A stretch of 64,000 nucleotides of DNA from Pictodentalium vernedei (lineage: Eukaryota; Mollusca; Scaphopoda; Dentaliida; Dentaliidae), in the NCBI GenBank assembly GCA_031216915.1, contig CM062289.1:64053741-64117740 (forward strand). The letters run 5' to 3'. How positions within the stretch are numbered: position 1 is the first letter of the stretch; each line of letters begins with the position of its first letter. Positions 22,309-34,477 of this stretch are shown here, piece after piece. The notes beneath the pieces are model-generated. The model did not search any database, was not told the origin of the DNA, and worked only from the letters and a program-made list of their open reading frames with translations. Both the position numbers and the translations under genes were made by a program.

Positions 22309-24642
22309 TTATTCATCGAACTCAGAAATTTCCGACAGGACAGTGTTTCTGTGGTTGTTACAAGAATCCGAACTGCAGTTACACAAACCTGAGCAAGAGA
22401 GTCCTGCCTTCTTACACCCACACATTTTTGTACAAGCACTCTTGCAACCACAACTGATCAGATTCAGTAGGTTATCGGGGGCTCATGGCTTTGTGACTGC
22501 AGTCGGTACAAGAAGTGCATTGTCTAGCGACCACCCCCAATCCGTCGGAGGAAGCGAAGTGCCCAGCCATTGTTGGACCTGGAGATAACATCTGTAGACA
22601 TGTTGTTGTGCAGCATCGCTGCTTGGTGGGAGTGAGGCTAGGTCGATGGGTTTATTCAGTTTAGATTTTGCTACATAACGCTTGTAAGTGACATATCTAT
22701 ATTGGTCGAGAGAGGAAACAGTTTTACTCCCGTATAAGATCAGGAGAAGTTGTTCCCCGGCAGCGGCTACTGCACTTGGTGTACTGTCATCCGCCAAAAT
22801 TGTGTTGACATACTGTTGTGAGTCGCTAGTAACATCGGAGACAATTGTACTGAATACTTTCTTCTTACCAACTCGAAAGAGTGCAGAAGTAGTGTCACAA
22901 CCACTTATAGAATGTGCTACAAGGAGGTTGCTTCTATGGTCACCCATTTTGGTTGCTATTTCACTAACTGAAACTAGTAAGTTTGGGGTAATGGAATACA
23001 TCATGTGAATATTACATCCCGGTTGAACTCGAGAGGTAAGAATGACTAACAAGTCTGTGTCTGTTCCCACAACGACAACATTGTTGTCATCTTGAGCGAT
23101 GCCAAGTGCAGTTTCGGCTATCAGTACATCAGCATCAGCCTCGGCCTGCTTGGAATGAATATTGATAGCAGATAGCTCCTGCATTAGAAGATCGATCAGT
23201 TGGGTTTTGTTCTTGGCATTTGCAAGGAAATCGGATTGGGGTGTGGTGGCTGGTAACTCGGGTGAGATATTGATATCAATGGAATACCTGTCTTTAGATC
23301 TACGGGCTTGTTCCATGCCCTTTGTCGACATTGTACAAGCATAACCATCAAAAACAACCACGACGTTCGCCCCAAAATGTCTCACTAGATAATTGGAATA
23401 TGATGTACATATGTCCTTATATGACGACTGTTTAGGCCATACAACTGCCCTCAATAAAAATCCACCATCTACAACAAACAGAGAATGTTCTGGGATTTTA
23501 GTTTGCTCGGAACCGTATGTTTTGAGGATCTTACCGAGCGTGCTTTTCTGTGTCTTCCTCATTCCAGCAGAATCAAACAATGCTGGTGGTTTCGGGGCGA
23601 GTTCATATTTGAGATACTCTTCCATCTCTGCTTGTGACTGAATAACACATGTGATGCGGTTGAACAGAATTGTGGGGTCAATCACTACCTTACTTCCACG
23701 GACTTTGTTGCTATTTGCCATCGATGCGAAAGACTTCACAGTGTCAACACGTCGTAGTTTGATGCTGTTGAACGTTTTGCTTACAACATTCGATACGCAA
23801 CATTCACCAATTTTGCGAACTTGGTCACAGTTCACAGTTTCGTCGGCCACAAGCCCGGTCGCTATAGAGACTAATTGTAGTGGATCTCTATTCTGAAAGG
23901 AGGAATGCACTCTGAGCCAGTTCAATAATTTGGTGATATCATTGGCATTAGTCAATTGTGAACTTTGACGGAGATCCCGATGTTGTTCGCCATGACCAGT
24001 GTGAACATGAACAAAATTTTCGAGAGCATTACATATCGGAAGGCAAAGAGGTTTTCCATGTACCCATTTCGCAACAGTGCTATCGGTTATTCCCCTGCCA
24101 TGTGTGAGACCACCAGGGAGCTTGAACATTCTCATTAAACACTGCTCTATGGTCTGATCAGAATATATCCCGTTCCAGAATTTATCTGAGCGCCTTATGG
24201 TAAAGTAACCTTTCTCAGTGAACAACTTCAAATCATCCTGTTGCATTATTTCTGTTAGCTCATTCATCTGCTGCAAATAGAGATGAGAACTTTTTGCGTA
24301 TGCAAAATGACCACCTGCGTGAAATACTGGAATCATATTGCGAACACAATATGTGTGGAGTTCCCAGTCGCCTGTGCGCTCTGCTCTCAAGAACAACTGG
24401 AGAAGACCTATTTGCTCGTGGTATTGTACCCAAAGCTTTCCTGCGCGTCCTACGGACGCATTCTGGAGCAGTTCGTGTAAGGGCGTGCACACATTACATG
24501 CCAATGCATCTTGAGTGTAGGCGAATACCACATTATGTGATTTAATCGAACATGGAAATTGAAACAATGATGCTATAATACGGTATTTGAATGAGAAAAG
24601 TCGATGCCGTTTGAATTTGAGTTTAGGGGGATGGTTAATATT
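22309..24642 (-). pseudogene. FEN1/XPG-like nuclease with C-terminal CXC cluster, B1 copy
   Basis: A structure-specific 5' nuclease by resemblance. Frame is open from 24642 (stop TGA at 24643-24645). There is no ATG until Met 78, counting from TTG 24567, so the N-terminus is probably missing or spliced from elsewhere. Residues 40-105 hold WVQYHEQIGLL...GDWELH...HFAYAKSSHLYL and 120-170 KGYFTIRRSDKFW...GGLTHGRGITDS, blocks seen in large uncharacterised invertebrate proteins. The nuclease part has VVDGG (D367), VFDG (D407), AEADAD (E476, D478, D480), GTDTD (D503, D505) and SGCD (D558), the full acidic set of the FEN family in order. A TGA at 22483-22485, where B2 has Cys, removes the CXC tail, whose codons still run to 22309. 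Confidence 0.75.
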
Positions 24643-25174
24643 TCACACGTTTCACCAATTCATTATGGAATAAATGACTATTGTTATATATCATTATAAA
24701 GCCACTGCTTTTCTGCAATTTTTGATATATAATTTAACTCCCAAAGTAGTCGTAGATTTGATTTAATGGACGTTGTGTACCGTTGTGTGTATGAAAACAA
24801 TAAAAACTTTTTCGTAATTTTGTACATTTTCGTGAATATTTCACCATTGAGTGTGAGGATTGGTACAAAGTTGGCATTTTCTGTTGGGGATATGTATTCT
24901 CAATATAATTCAGCACGATATTTATGATTCTCACCCTACTAAGGCGAATAAGAATGAGAAATATGGAGCTGGGTCGAATTTTTTTTTAATTTTTTTTTTT
25001 TCATCAAAAAAACGCTATAACTAAAAAAGCTCAACTCGGATTCGCGGGGACTTTTCACACTTTATCCGCAATGTGTGTCCTGGAAACATATAAAAAAATC
25101 AGCTTTCTCCGATTTCTTTCCTTACTTTCGCATTTTTATGTCTAATGTGCCTGGACTAGTAGGTGTGTGATTGG

Positions 25175-25310
25175 GTGCTTGGTTAGTTGACTGGTTGGTT
25201 AGTTGGATGGTTAGTTGGTTGGTTGACTGGTTGTTAGTCAGATGGTTGGTTGACTGGTTTGATGTTTGGTTTATTGGTTGGACAGTTGATTGGTTTGTGG
25301 ATGGTTGAAG
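25175..25310 (+). repeat. TTGG simple repeat right of the TIR element, unit B1
   Basis: Same tract that the LINE splits in A units. Here it is uninterrupted and directly follows the element's right end. Confidence 0.75.
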
Positions 25311-25547
25311 TAGAGGATTTGAAAAAAAATCCCTAATGTAACAGTCAGGAAATGATGACTTAGGCTCCCGTGAGCTTTGCTTAGGTGAGTTAAAATGCCT
25401 AACAAATTTATACTTTGCATTATTGAAATAGTGATGCAGAGGTAAGATCAGTAGCTAATTTTGCAGGCTTGGCACAGACAAGTTTTTACTTACCAATTGT
25501 GCTTTTTTAGTTCTAGAGAAGGAACATTGTAGATTGTACAGACTTAC

Positions 25548-27430
25548 ATTGATCAGATCCAAGATCAGTGTGACTTCTTTCTGTGCTGGAGGGCAGGTAT
25601 AAATGTCTCTGTCGACATCTCTTGCATGGCCCATGTGTTCAAAAAAGCTCTTCGTGGTATCTTCGTTGGTGCCATCTACAGTTAAAACTAGAAGTCATGT
25701 CATGAAATGCTCACAAATAGCATGTCGATCTGCGCGTTAATCTGCGTGTTATGGCCATAGCAAAGCTATCACATTCTGTACATATTGACTGTGCACAAGT
25801 AATGTTTCAGCCAATGGACCTCCGGGTAGTAGATTAACGCGCAGATCGACGTGATCCATTGGCAGAAGCATTGCCAATGTTTGCTATGAGTAACCAGGAG
25901 AACCTGCCGTGCTTTGGATACCATTCGATATGGCAATTGCGCGCAATTCCTACGCGCAATTAAACCTGGATAAGTGCACAGTTCGTAACAGGACTTCTAG
26001 TTTTAACTGCAGATCCCAGAAGATGGTAGATGCTCTGGGTCTAATATTGGTGGCCGTTATGATATGGATTCCCAGCCCTTTCCTTGTGTCAGCTTTGTCT
26101 TTTTTTTCGTCATGCGATTTCTGAGTGTACGCAAATAGAAATTTATTCTCAGACTGTCACCTGCTTCTTCTCAAAAGTTTTTGTCGGCAAGAGTGTCGAA
26201 AGCTTAGCTGAATTCTGATAGTATAAAGAGGGGTACCATTTGATCTCCTTTACCTCCTTCAATATATAACACTACATATATTTTTAGCAACTCCGTGACC
26301 CTTTCTTCTGTGACAGGAATCATCCATGAGTTTCTTGAATCCCATTCACTTATCGTGAGTCTAGATACTTCACTCCCGCTTCTAGCATTCAGTAATGTGA
26401 TATGGGATACCAGGCACTTGCGAAAAGCTAGAAAGTCTGTTCCCATTAAACACCTCTCACTTGACAGATCTAGGATCACAGTATATGTATGATTAAATTG
26501 AATTTGCAATTCAAATTCATCAGGCAAACTGGCTGGTTTTCTTGTTTTGGATTGCCTATTTAACTTAAGTTCATATTCTGCCTCAGAAAATATTCTGGCA
26601 TAATATGTTGGCGATGAGAATATTTCTGAAAATTCTCTTATGCTTTACACCTTATCAGTATCTTTCAGAAGCACATGTCTCTGTATGAGAATTTTAGAAG
26701 ATGTAATTAGGCACCCTAAGTCTATCGTTAGTCCACCCTTCATTGGCTCTTTTGATCCTGGATGCAGCCATATAATATCGAATGCTTCTTCACGTTTCAG
26801 GCAACTGTCTGTACTGAATAAATGAGTTAAGTTCTCCACTTCCGCAACACGTTTGAGGCAGGCCAGTCTCCGCATAGCACTCCGAGATTTTATTTTGGCT
26901 TCTTTTCTTTTACTGATTTTTCTGGCAGCTTAAATTTGTTTGGCAATGTACTGTATATCCCTGTCATTTTCAGTTTGTGCAAAAACGTCGTCTTTCTTCA
27001 TTTCTTGCAAAAGTTCTCTGAAATCATCACACTGAGTTTTTTCTATGAGAACAGATTTTCAGAGAGTTATTGGTTGAGATATTGAAGATTCCTTTCTATT
27101 ACATAGTTTTGAATGTAGAAAAAGGTTTCTTATAAACTTTTGCAAGCAGAACATAACTTTCTCACCTTTTGTTTTTCTTTCTGAAAGAAATGAACCATCC
27201 TGTGTGTAAAATTTCTAATTGAGATAGCTTTTCTTTATTAATGTCAAATATTGCTTCCTTCCTGATGGATCCGAAGAGCTTTAATTTTTCCTCTTTTGAA
27301 ATTAAACCCTAATTTTTGTCTGAGAGAATTTTGGTTATTCTGGGATGTTTGTTAGGTTTTTGTAGAAAGTGACGCCTCGAATCGCAGAAGTTTCCACAGC
27401 ACAGACAAGGTCTTTTTGGTTTCTTTTACT
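25548..27430 (-). pseudogene. Zinc-finger + tyrosine-recombinase-like remnant, unit B1
   Basis: Counterpart of 13569-15455. The catalytic box reads ITATNIRPRAST-like, with the A-unit His replaced by Pro. The shared stop is at 26645-26647, and the longest surviving pieces are 26204-26527 (107 residues with NARSGSEVSRLT) and 26645-26875 (MRRLACLKR...). A donor-like GTAAGT lies at 25542-25547. Confidence 0.6.
25679..26009. mobile_element. Tc1-like MITE in the recombinase remnant, unit B1
   Basis: Same 331-bp insertion as in A1 at the same codon position, so it predates the A/B split. The right flanking TA has become CA. Confidence 0.7.
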
Positions 27431-27579
27431 TTTCCAAATCTAATAATTAGAGAAAAAAGAAAAATATGATAAAAATGTGTCAAACAGAAGATATTTTTGG
27501 CATTTTAAACAATAACTTGTGTGCAGCGTCACCTTTCGCAGCATCCCAGACTTTGGAAAGAAGAGGCACCAGGGTGACT

Positions 27580-29250
27580 GGTGAACCAAGTGATCATGAG
27601 CACTTCATCTAAAAAGTTATATTCCAGCCATCATTTTTCGACGGTGTGAAATGGTCTAGGTGTTGGACTCCCGATTGCCAGGCAGTGTTCCCGAGATTTC
27701 AAATCCTCTTGGGGGATCAGAAACCAACATTCTAAATTCCCCTAAAACACGATTGTGTCCTTCGCAAAAACACACACAGGCCCATGCCAGTCTGCAACTG
27801 AGGCCAACCACAACACTTTCGTTGTACTGTAACCAGCACGTTCCACACTTTCATGCTGCTTCTGAATGGAAGCTGAACCAAGTGGTCATGAAAACTTCAT
27901 CTGAAAAAATATATTCCGGCCATAGTTTTTTCGACGGTGTGCAAAGGTCTAGTGGTTTAGGGGTTGGGACTCCTGATTGTCAGGCGGTGTTGCGGAGGGT
28001 TCGATTCCCGGCGGGGGATCAGGAACCAACCATCTAAATCCTCTAAAACATGATTGTGTCCTTTAAAAAACACTCACAGGTCAGTTCCCGTCTTCATCTG
28101 AGGCCAACCACAACACTTCCGTTGTACTGTAGCCAGCACATTCCACACATTCATGCCTCTGCCGAAAGGAAGATGAGCGAAGTCATCATAAGAACTTCAA
28201 CTAAAAAGCTAGATACCAAACATCATTTTTTGACGGTGTCTGTGCAATGGTCTAGTGGTTTAGATGTTGGACTCCTGATTGTCAGGCGGTGTTGCCGAGG
28301 GTTCAAATCCTGGCGGGGGATCAGGAACCAACATTTTAAATTCCTCTAAAACATGATTGTGTCCCTCGAAAAACATACACAGGTTAGTGCCAGTCTTCGT
28401 CTGAGACCAAACTACAGCATTTTCGTTGTACTGTAGCCAGCACGATCCACACTTTCACGCTGCTGCGAAACAAAGATGAACCAAGTGATCGTGAGAACTT
28501 CATCTAAAAAACTGGAATACAGCCATCATTTCTTGACGGTGTGCAATGGTCTAGTGGTTTAGGTGTTAGACTCCTGATTGCAGGTAGTGTTGCCGAGGGT
28601 ACGAATCCTAGCGGGGGATCAGAAACCAATGTTCTAAATTCCTCTAAACATGAATTTATCCTTCGAAAACCACACACAGGCTAATGCCAGTCTTCATCTG
28701 CGGCCTACCACAGCACTTCTCTTGTACTGCAGCCAGCGCGTTCCACACTTTCATGCTGCTTCTGAAAGGAAGATGAGCCATGTGATCATGAGAACTTCAT
28801 CCAAAAAGCTAGATTTCTACCATCGTTTTTTGACGGTGTGCAGTGATCTAATGGTTTAGGTGCTGGACTCCTGATTGCCAGGCGGTGTTGCTGAGAGTTC
28901 GAATCCCAGCGGGGGACCAGAAACCAACATTCTAAATTCTTCTAAAACATGATTGTGTCCTTCGAAAAACACACAGGCCCATGTCAGTCTTTGTCTCAGA
29001 GCAACCACAGCACTTTCGTTGTATTGTAGCCAGCACGTTCCACACTTTCATGCTAGTGCTGAAAGAAAGATGAACCAAGTGATCATGAGAACTTCATCCT
29101 AAAAGCTAGATTCCAACCATCGTTTTTCGATGGTGTGCAATAGTCTATTGGTTTAGGTGTTGGATTCCCGATTGCCAGGTGGTGTTGCCAAAGGTTCGAA
29201 TCCCTGTGGTAGATCAGAAACTAACATTCTAAATTCCTCTAAACCTGATT
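27580..29250 (+). repeat. Tandem SINE array, six monomers (B1/B2 junction)
   Basis: B boxes near 27693, 27999, 28297, 28597, 28897 and 29197. The monomer around 27950-28020 has a well-kept tRNA-like core (GGTTCGATTCCCGGC). Confidence 0.75.
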
Positions 29251-29679
29251 GTGCTCTTCGAAAGCACACATGCCACCTCAAGTGGGATAAATTTGGTGAA
29301 AACATTTGATTCGCATGAAATTACTTGAGATCCTTCAAAACTCATTTCAAAACACAAACAAGAAGCCCCACAGGGCCTGAAGCGCTCGCCTTGAACAGAA
29401 CCCGATATAAACAGATTCAAGAATGAATCTACATTAAGCAATTAATCTCCATAAGATCCATTGTCAATCCGTGAGCCCCTCAGTAGTGACTGAAAGAGTT
29501 CAAGCATCATACCTTTTCTTCACTTGATCATAATGTAAAAAGTGAAGCTCCCTTATGGAGCCCCTTGAGTTCCCCTATGTGGATTAATCTTAGTTACACA
29601 CCTCTAGAGGGTACTTAATGAAAAAAGAAAAAAAAATCTAATTCTTAAGCAACATGGCCAATTCCTGCTACCATAGGGA

Positions 29680-30950
29680 GCCCAAGTATTAGCCCAGGAA
29701 CTCGATTTATTGTATACCAAATATGAAAGCATTCTGGCTGGTGGATCTGAAGAAGATGATTTTTAAAGAAATTTGCTCATATTGCAGTTAAGATAAAATC
29801 TGGGCAACCATTTATAAACGGTAGTACAACAAATATGAGATGTTGTATACCAAATATGAAAGCATTTCGACTGGTGGTTCTGGAGAAGATGATTTTTTCC
29901 ACTGTTGCACTAAGCTAAAATTCGGACTACCATAGGGAGCACAAATATTAACCCAGGAACCCAATCTGAACAACCTTGAATCGGACTCCCCCAGAGATGT
30001 TGCAAACCAAATATGAAAGGATTCTGACTGGTGAATCTGAAAATTTTTCTAGAAATTCCCTCATATTTCTCCAAGTTAAAATTTGGGTTCCCATAGAAGC
30101 CCAAATATCCACCCAGGCACATCGACTTGAACAAAGTGTAATCTGCCCCCCCCCCCCCCCCCCTTCCCTAAGGATGTTGTATACCTGATATGAAAGCATG
30201 CTGACTGGTGGATCTGAAGAAGAATTTTTTAAAGGAATCCTAAATATTAACCTATGGACCCGATTCGAGCAAACTTGAAGATTTTTAAAAATTATGCCCC
30301 ATATTGCACTAACTTCAAATTTGGGCTTGCGTCAGGAAATATTGATTCAAGAAATACCTTTGATGTTTTAATTTCTTTTGCTGAATCTTGAAACAAATGG
30401 CTTGAGTTTTACAAAGTAGCTGCCTGAAATCAGAGCAATATTACATAAAAATGACCTTTGTGCCATTTAATTGTGAAAGTTAATATGCGTTTCACGGAAA
30501 ATAAAACCTTTCAAGGAAATAACTAGATAGTTTACCATTTTTTTTTAAATTGCAGACAATGACATTTTTAAATGAGTTTGAGCTGCAAAGTTCCACAATG
30601 TTAGCATTATATAAGGGCAATGCAAAGCCCTCAAGCCTAAGTTGCCAGCGAACTGTATCAAGTCAATCAGGGGTCATAACTCTTGTAAAAATTTAGGTTT
30701 CTTCCGGGTACTCCTGCTGAAGGTGCTGAATACAAAATATCAAAAGATTATGACTGTTGGAACTGAAGATTTTCAAAAAATATTCCTCATATTAGCTAAG
30801 TTAAAAATGCTTGAGCTTGCATCAGATTTGAAAACTTTGAACCTAAACCTGACCCTGACTCCCCCTCCCTCCTCCCAATATGATGGTGTATAACGAAAAT
30901 CAAAGGATTCTAAACAGTGGATCTGAAAAAGATGCTTAAAGGAAATTTCT
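29680..30950. repeat. Degenerate tandem repeat with poly-C tract, unit B2
   Basis: Counterpart of 940-2200. The C-tract is the longest in the window, 18 C at 30146-30163. Confidence 0.6.
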
Positions 30951-30994
30951 CATATTGCACTGAGTTTTAATTTGGGTCTCGACATGAATATTTC

Positions 30995-31472
30995 ACTGAG
31001 TGAGTGCTAGAAGCCACTGTGAGAACATTAAAAAAATGAGGACACTAGATCAAAATTAAACGTTTGGCTTGTTCACGTTTCATATTCAGTGAGATGCAAA
31101 TATTATTTTGTTTGTATAAATTTGTTCTATTATAAATTATTGGAGAGTGCTTGTTGGCACTCTCCAATAATTTTTAATAAAGCAAACTTTGAATAACAAA
31201 TTGCGACCTCCAAAAATAGGTTAGTTCAGTTAACTTGTTGAGGGCCAGATTATTTTTGGTGGTCTGAATTTTCCATCAAAATTTGTTTTATTACAATTTT
31301 TTGGAGAGTACCACAGGCACTTTCCAATAATTTGTAATTGAAGAAATTAATTTAAACAAAATATTATGTGCGTTTGACTGAATATGGCAGACAAGCTAGA
31401 CAAATGTTGGCTTTTGCACTGGTACCCTTAAGTTTTGAAAGCCCTGACAGTGGCTTCTAGCACTCAATCAGT
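30995..31472. mobile_element. MITE with ACTGA inverted repeats, unit B2
   Basis: Same ends as in A1, with the perfect 17-bp inner hairpin seen in B1. Confidence 0.65.
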
Positions 31473-31857
31473 TAAGTTCTTATCTAGTTATATTACTGTA
31501 ATTTTTAGTTATCAATATTCCTCATATTGTACAAAGTTACAATTATGATCCTCAAAGGAATGTACAAATTTCTATATCTAGTTATATTACACAAATTTAT
31601 ATTCATCAAATTTCATTTGGAAATGGTACTTTATACTGATACAATTTGGCAGTCGAGGACAAGGTCCAACTTTTGTTAATCTCAGGTAAATATATCAACA
31701 TGAAGATAAACTGCCAACCTATACACACACCTTGTTTATTTCCCACCTGAATGTTTTCCCTGTTCTATTTAAACAACTAATTTTACTGAGAATTGCTTAA
31801 GTACTTGATGGCAATAAAAATCTGTCTGAAAAGACATGTCCTTATGGTCAGTCAGTT

Positions 31858-31962
31858 TTAGGTTAGTTAGTTGGTTGAATGGTTATTTGTTTGGTTGGTT
31901 GGTCAGGTGTTGGGTTGGTCAGTTGGTTAGTTGATTCATTGGTTGGTTGGTTGAGTTGTTTG
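31858..31962 (+). repeat. TTGG/TTAG simple repeat, unit B2
   Basis: GGTT-type words as in the other units. Confidence 0.75.
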
Positions 31963-32334
31963 GCCATAAATTTCAGTTTCATGCGCAACACATGTAGATG
32001 TTAAACTTCTACAACAACAAAACAATCTCTTTCACGTCTCCTGCAATCAAATCATGACTGAAGACAAATAATTTATAAAAAATAATGAGACATAATTAAC
32101 TCCTGCAAATGTTCAGAAATTTCAATTGTTCAACTTCAAAAACGTTCTTACAGCTCTCCTGTAATCAGTTTGTATCTGCTGAACAGTAGGCATGAGTTGA
32201 AAGAAATAAAAATTAAAGAAAATTCTCAGGAGAAAACAAAAGATTATTCAAGATTAGCTCATGAAAAATGTAGAAGAGGCACAAAATGAATTTCTCTGTA
32301 GATCCTATCCATTTTAATATAATTACACTGTTGA

Positions 32335-32750
32335 TGTCGTTATACGTTTTGGGTCCAAATACTCAATTCCCATTGGTCAGCTGGGTGAAAACGTCATGAC
32401 CAAATCTAAATCATTTTCTAATGAATACATTTGGTCGCAGTTTGACCCGCATTTACGGTAGAGCGCAGTTGACAGAATGTAATTCGGGCGCTGTTTGGGC
32501 GGGTTTTTAACTTTTAGCGCCACTCGCAGTGATCAACTCCGCTGATATTTCTTTGGTGACATTTCCCAACTATGGCATAAAGCCCGTTAGTAAAATACTC
32601 GTATCCATTTCTAAAGTTTTGAAAATTAAAAATCAGAGTTGTGCGCTTTGTATTTTGTGTAAGGGTGGTTTTTCGCCTCGTTCGTTCGTACATGTTTTAT
32701 TTCGTCTTTCTGCTTTGTTGTTTGGTACAAAGTAGTTTAAACAGTTACGG
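32335..32750 (+). promoter_or_regulatory. Promoter-like patch, unit B2
   Basis: Same CCAAT, E-box, CRE-like and GC motifs, but one GGGCGG has become GGGCGC. Low confidence as in the other units. Confidence 0.2.
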
Positions 32751-32763
32751 AATGTAATTATAA

Positions 32764-32975
32764 GAATTGAATGAAATTTTTATAATCTTTATTGGAGTAT
32801 GAACGTGTGGGAATGGGTACAAATTATGTATGAATCCCTATAATCTTTATTGGGGTATGAACGTGTGGGAATGGGTACCAATTATGTATAAATCCCTTCC
32901 GGGATTCATACATAATTTGTACCCATTCCCACACGTTCATACTCCAATAAAGATTATAAAAATTGCATTCAATTC
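32764..32975. repeat. Fold-back, unit B2
   Basis: Two direct arms against one inverted arm with a TTCC centre, as in B1. Confidence 0.75.
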
Positions 32976-33997
32976 ATAAATCATTATGGCAAGAAATAAT
33001 AATAAAGAAAATAATAAAATAAAAACACTTCCAAAAGAGGCCTTCAGGTTTAAATTAAACCAGAGTTGCCATCAGTTCCCAAACACAGGCTTGTTTGATT
33101 CAAATATGTGCACGGAATAAGTGATTACCAGACAGATATTTTTATCACTAGAAATAAATCAAAGCAACTTACCCAGTATCTCTCAGAATTCAAAGTTCAA
33201 AATGGCAGCGCTCATCAAAGATTTGTGATTTTAGTTCTCTTTTCAATGTTCAAACACAGTGTTGTAGTTTGTAAAGCAAAACGTGGGCACTCTTATTCAA
33301 ATGCAAGAAAAATATAAATAAACACTAACAAAGAGGAATTCTCAGTTGAAAAAAAACCTTTTCTACAAATCAAACATCCTGAGGTGTCGATGATCAGGTG
33401 TTTGAAACTAGGTCACCACAATGAAAACAGCTGATCGAGATGAATTGTGTTGCCCTTTAAAAATAAAAGGTACAAAAAGGTACAAACATCTTTTGCTTTT
33501 AATATTGAATTTTATTAAGAGTTTAATGATTTATGGACAGGTTAATGCCAAGCCTATATATCTTTTGAAACTGATTGCAAATCAACACTTGAATCATTTC
33601 CAAACTGCCAAATGCTTTGATGGATATTTTTCAGGGTTTTTGGCCCAAGGAGATCTTTTTTCTGGGAAGTCGGGAACATTGTTAAATACCCGGAAATTTC
33701 CCGCCATTTCAGGAGGGAAAACATGTCTGGGTTGGTAGATCAGTTGGCTGGTTGTATAGCCCAAGAACATTAGGTTTCACTAGGGGAAAAAATCGGAGAA
33801 AGCTGATTTTTTCAGGGAATGTCGAGTACATGTCACTGAACGATTAGACAAAAGTCCCCTAAAATCCCAGTTGAGCTTTTTTTTCTACAGCCTTTTTTCG
33901 AAAACGCGTTTGAAAAAAATAAAAAAAATCGCACGAACTTTGTAACCTCGAATTGATCCAACTGTATTTTTTGTTTACGCGTATTTCGAGCTACATA

Positions 33998-34349
33998 ATG
34001 TCTAATATACATTTACCTAGAGGAAAATGTGCATTCTGTGACAATTTCTGCGAAAAATTATTGAAAATTCACAAAAAAGTATCGGATTTACGCAAAAAAT
34101 GAAGATTTTCCTAACGGATTTGCCCAATGGGTCGTAGTACAGAACGGGATGTTAGTTGGACAGACGATAAAAAATCCACCACCATTTGAAGACTTTTATC
34201 ATTGCTTACAAAATAGACATTATGGAAGACCCCCTCTGCTTCTGGCCGAGTTCCCCTTTTGGCATAAAATTCGTCAGCATGAAAACTCAACTAATTTCGG
34301 GCTTGGGACCGAACAGACACGTCTGTGTCTGGCAGCATTAGATCAATAA
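33998..34349 (+). CDS. Possible small plus-strand gene in the left arm, B2 copy
   Basis: Frames 33998-34102 and (ending) 34349. The same one-base frame difference across the A-run as in B1, so the break or exon border is ancestral to all copies. Start context reads MLVGQ instead of MSVGQ. Confidence 0.3.
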
Positions 34350-34477
34350 ATAATATTTACAGAATGTACAAAAATCAATAAATAATATTTACAGAATGTA
34401 CAAATCAATCAACATGGATTAAGTTACATTGACTATTATCAACGCTATATACAGAAATGACATGACCTATATACATA

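Larger units (their letters stand above)
21585..25159 (-). mobile_element. TIR element with FEN1-like nuclease/CXC gene, copy in B1
   Basis: 3,575 bp. Starts TAGCCCAAGAACATTAG and ends with the complement of CTAGTCCAGGCACATTAG, with TA on each side (21583-21584, 25160-25161). The A units show the uninterrupted site with one TA. Inverted repeats extend about 180 bp, with best-matching blocks ATCGGAGAAAGCTGATTTTT, AAAAGTCCCC and GTTGAGCTTTTTT. Cargo: one large minus-strand nuclease-like gene and two short plus-strand frames converging on it. No DDE transposase motif recognised. I do not know the superfamily; TA duplication alone does not decide it. The copy is inactive, at least in its main gene. 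Confidence 0.8.
16740..28732. repeat. Tandem unit B1 (TIR-element variant)
   Basis: 11,993 bp. Shorter than B2 and B3 mainly because about 130 bp is missing near 21046. Its left part (to about 25.47 kb) is clearly diverged from B2, whereas its right part is practically identical to B2. Nothing recognisable in 17275-17640, 19433-19815, 19920-20280 and 20936-21545. Confidence 0.9.

Noticed and set aside
22688-24545. Plus-strand frames of 60-106 codons opposite the nuclease gene
   Set aside because: Antisense shadows of the long minus-strand coding region.
24734-24934. 66-codon minus-strand frame upstream of the nuclease gene
   Set aside because: Starts from GTG, does not join the nuclease frame, and is low complexity; kept in copies only because they are recent.
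27660-28349. Frames of 99-125 codons with repeated CNQHVPHFHAASE-like text
   Set aside because: Periodic by-products of the tandem SINE monomers; the same words recur at the monomer spacing.
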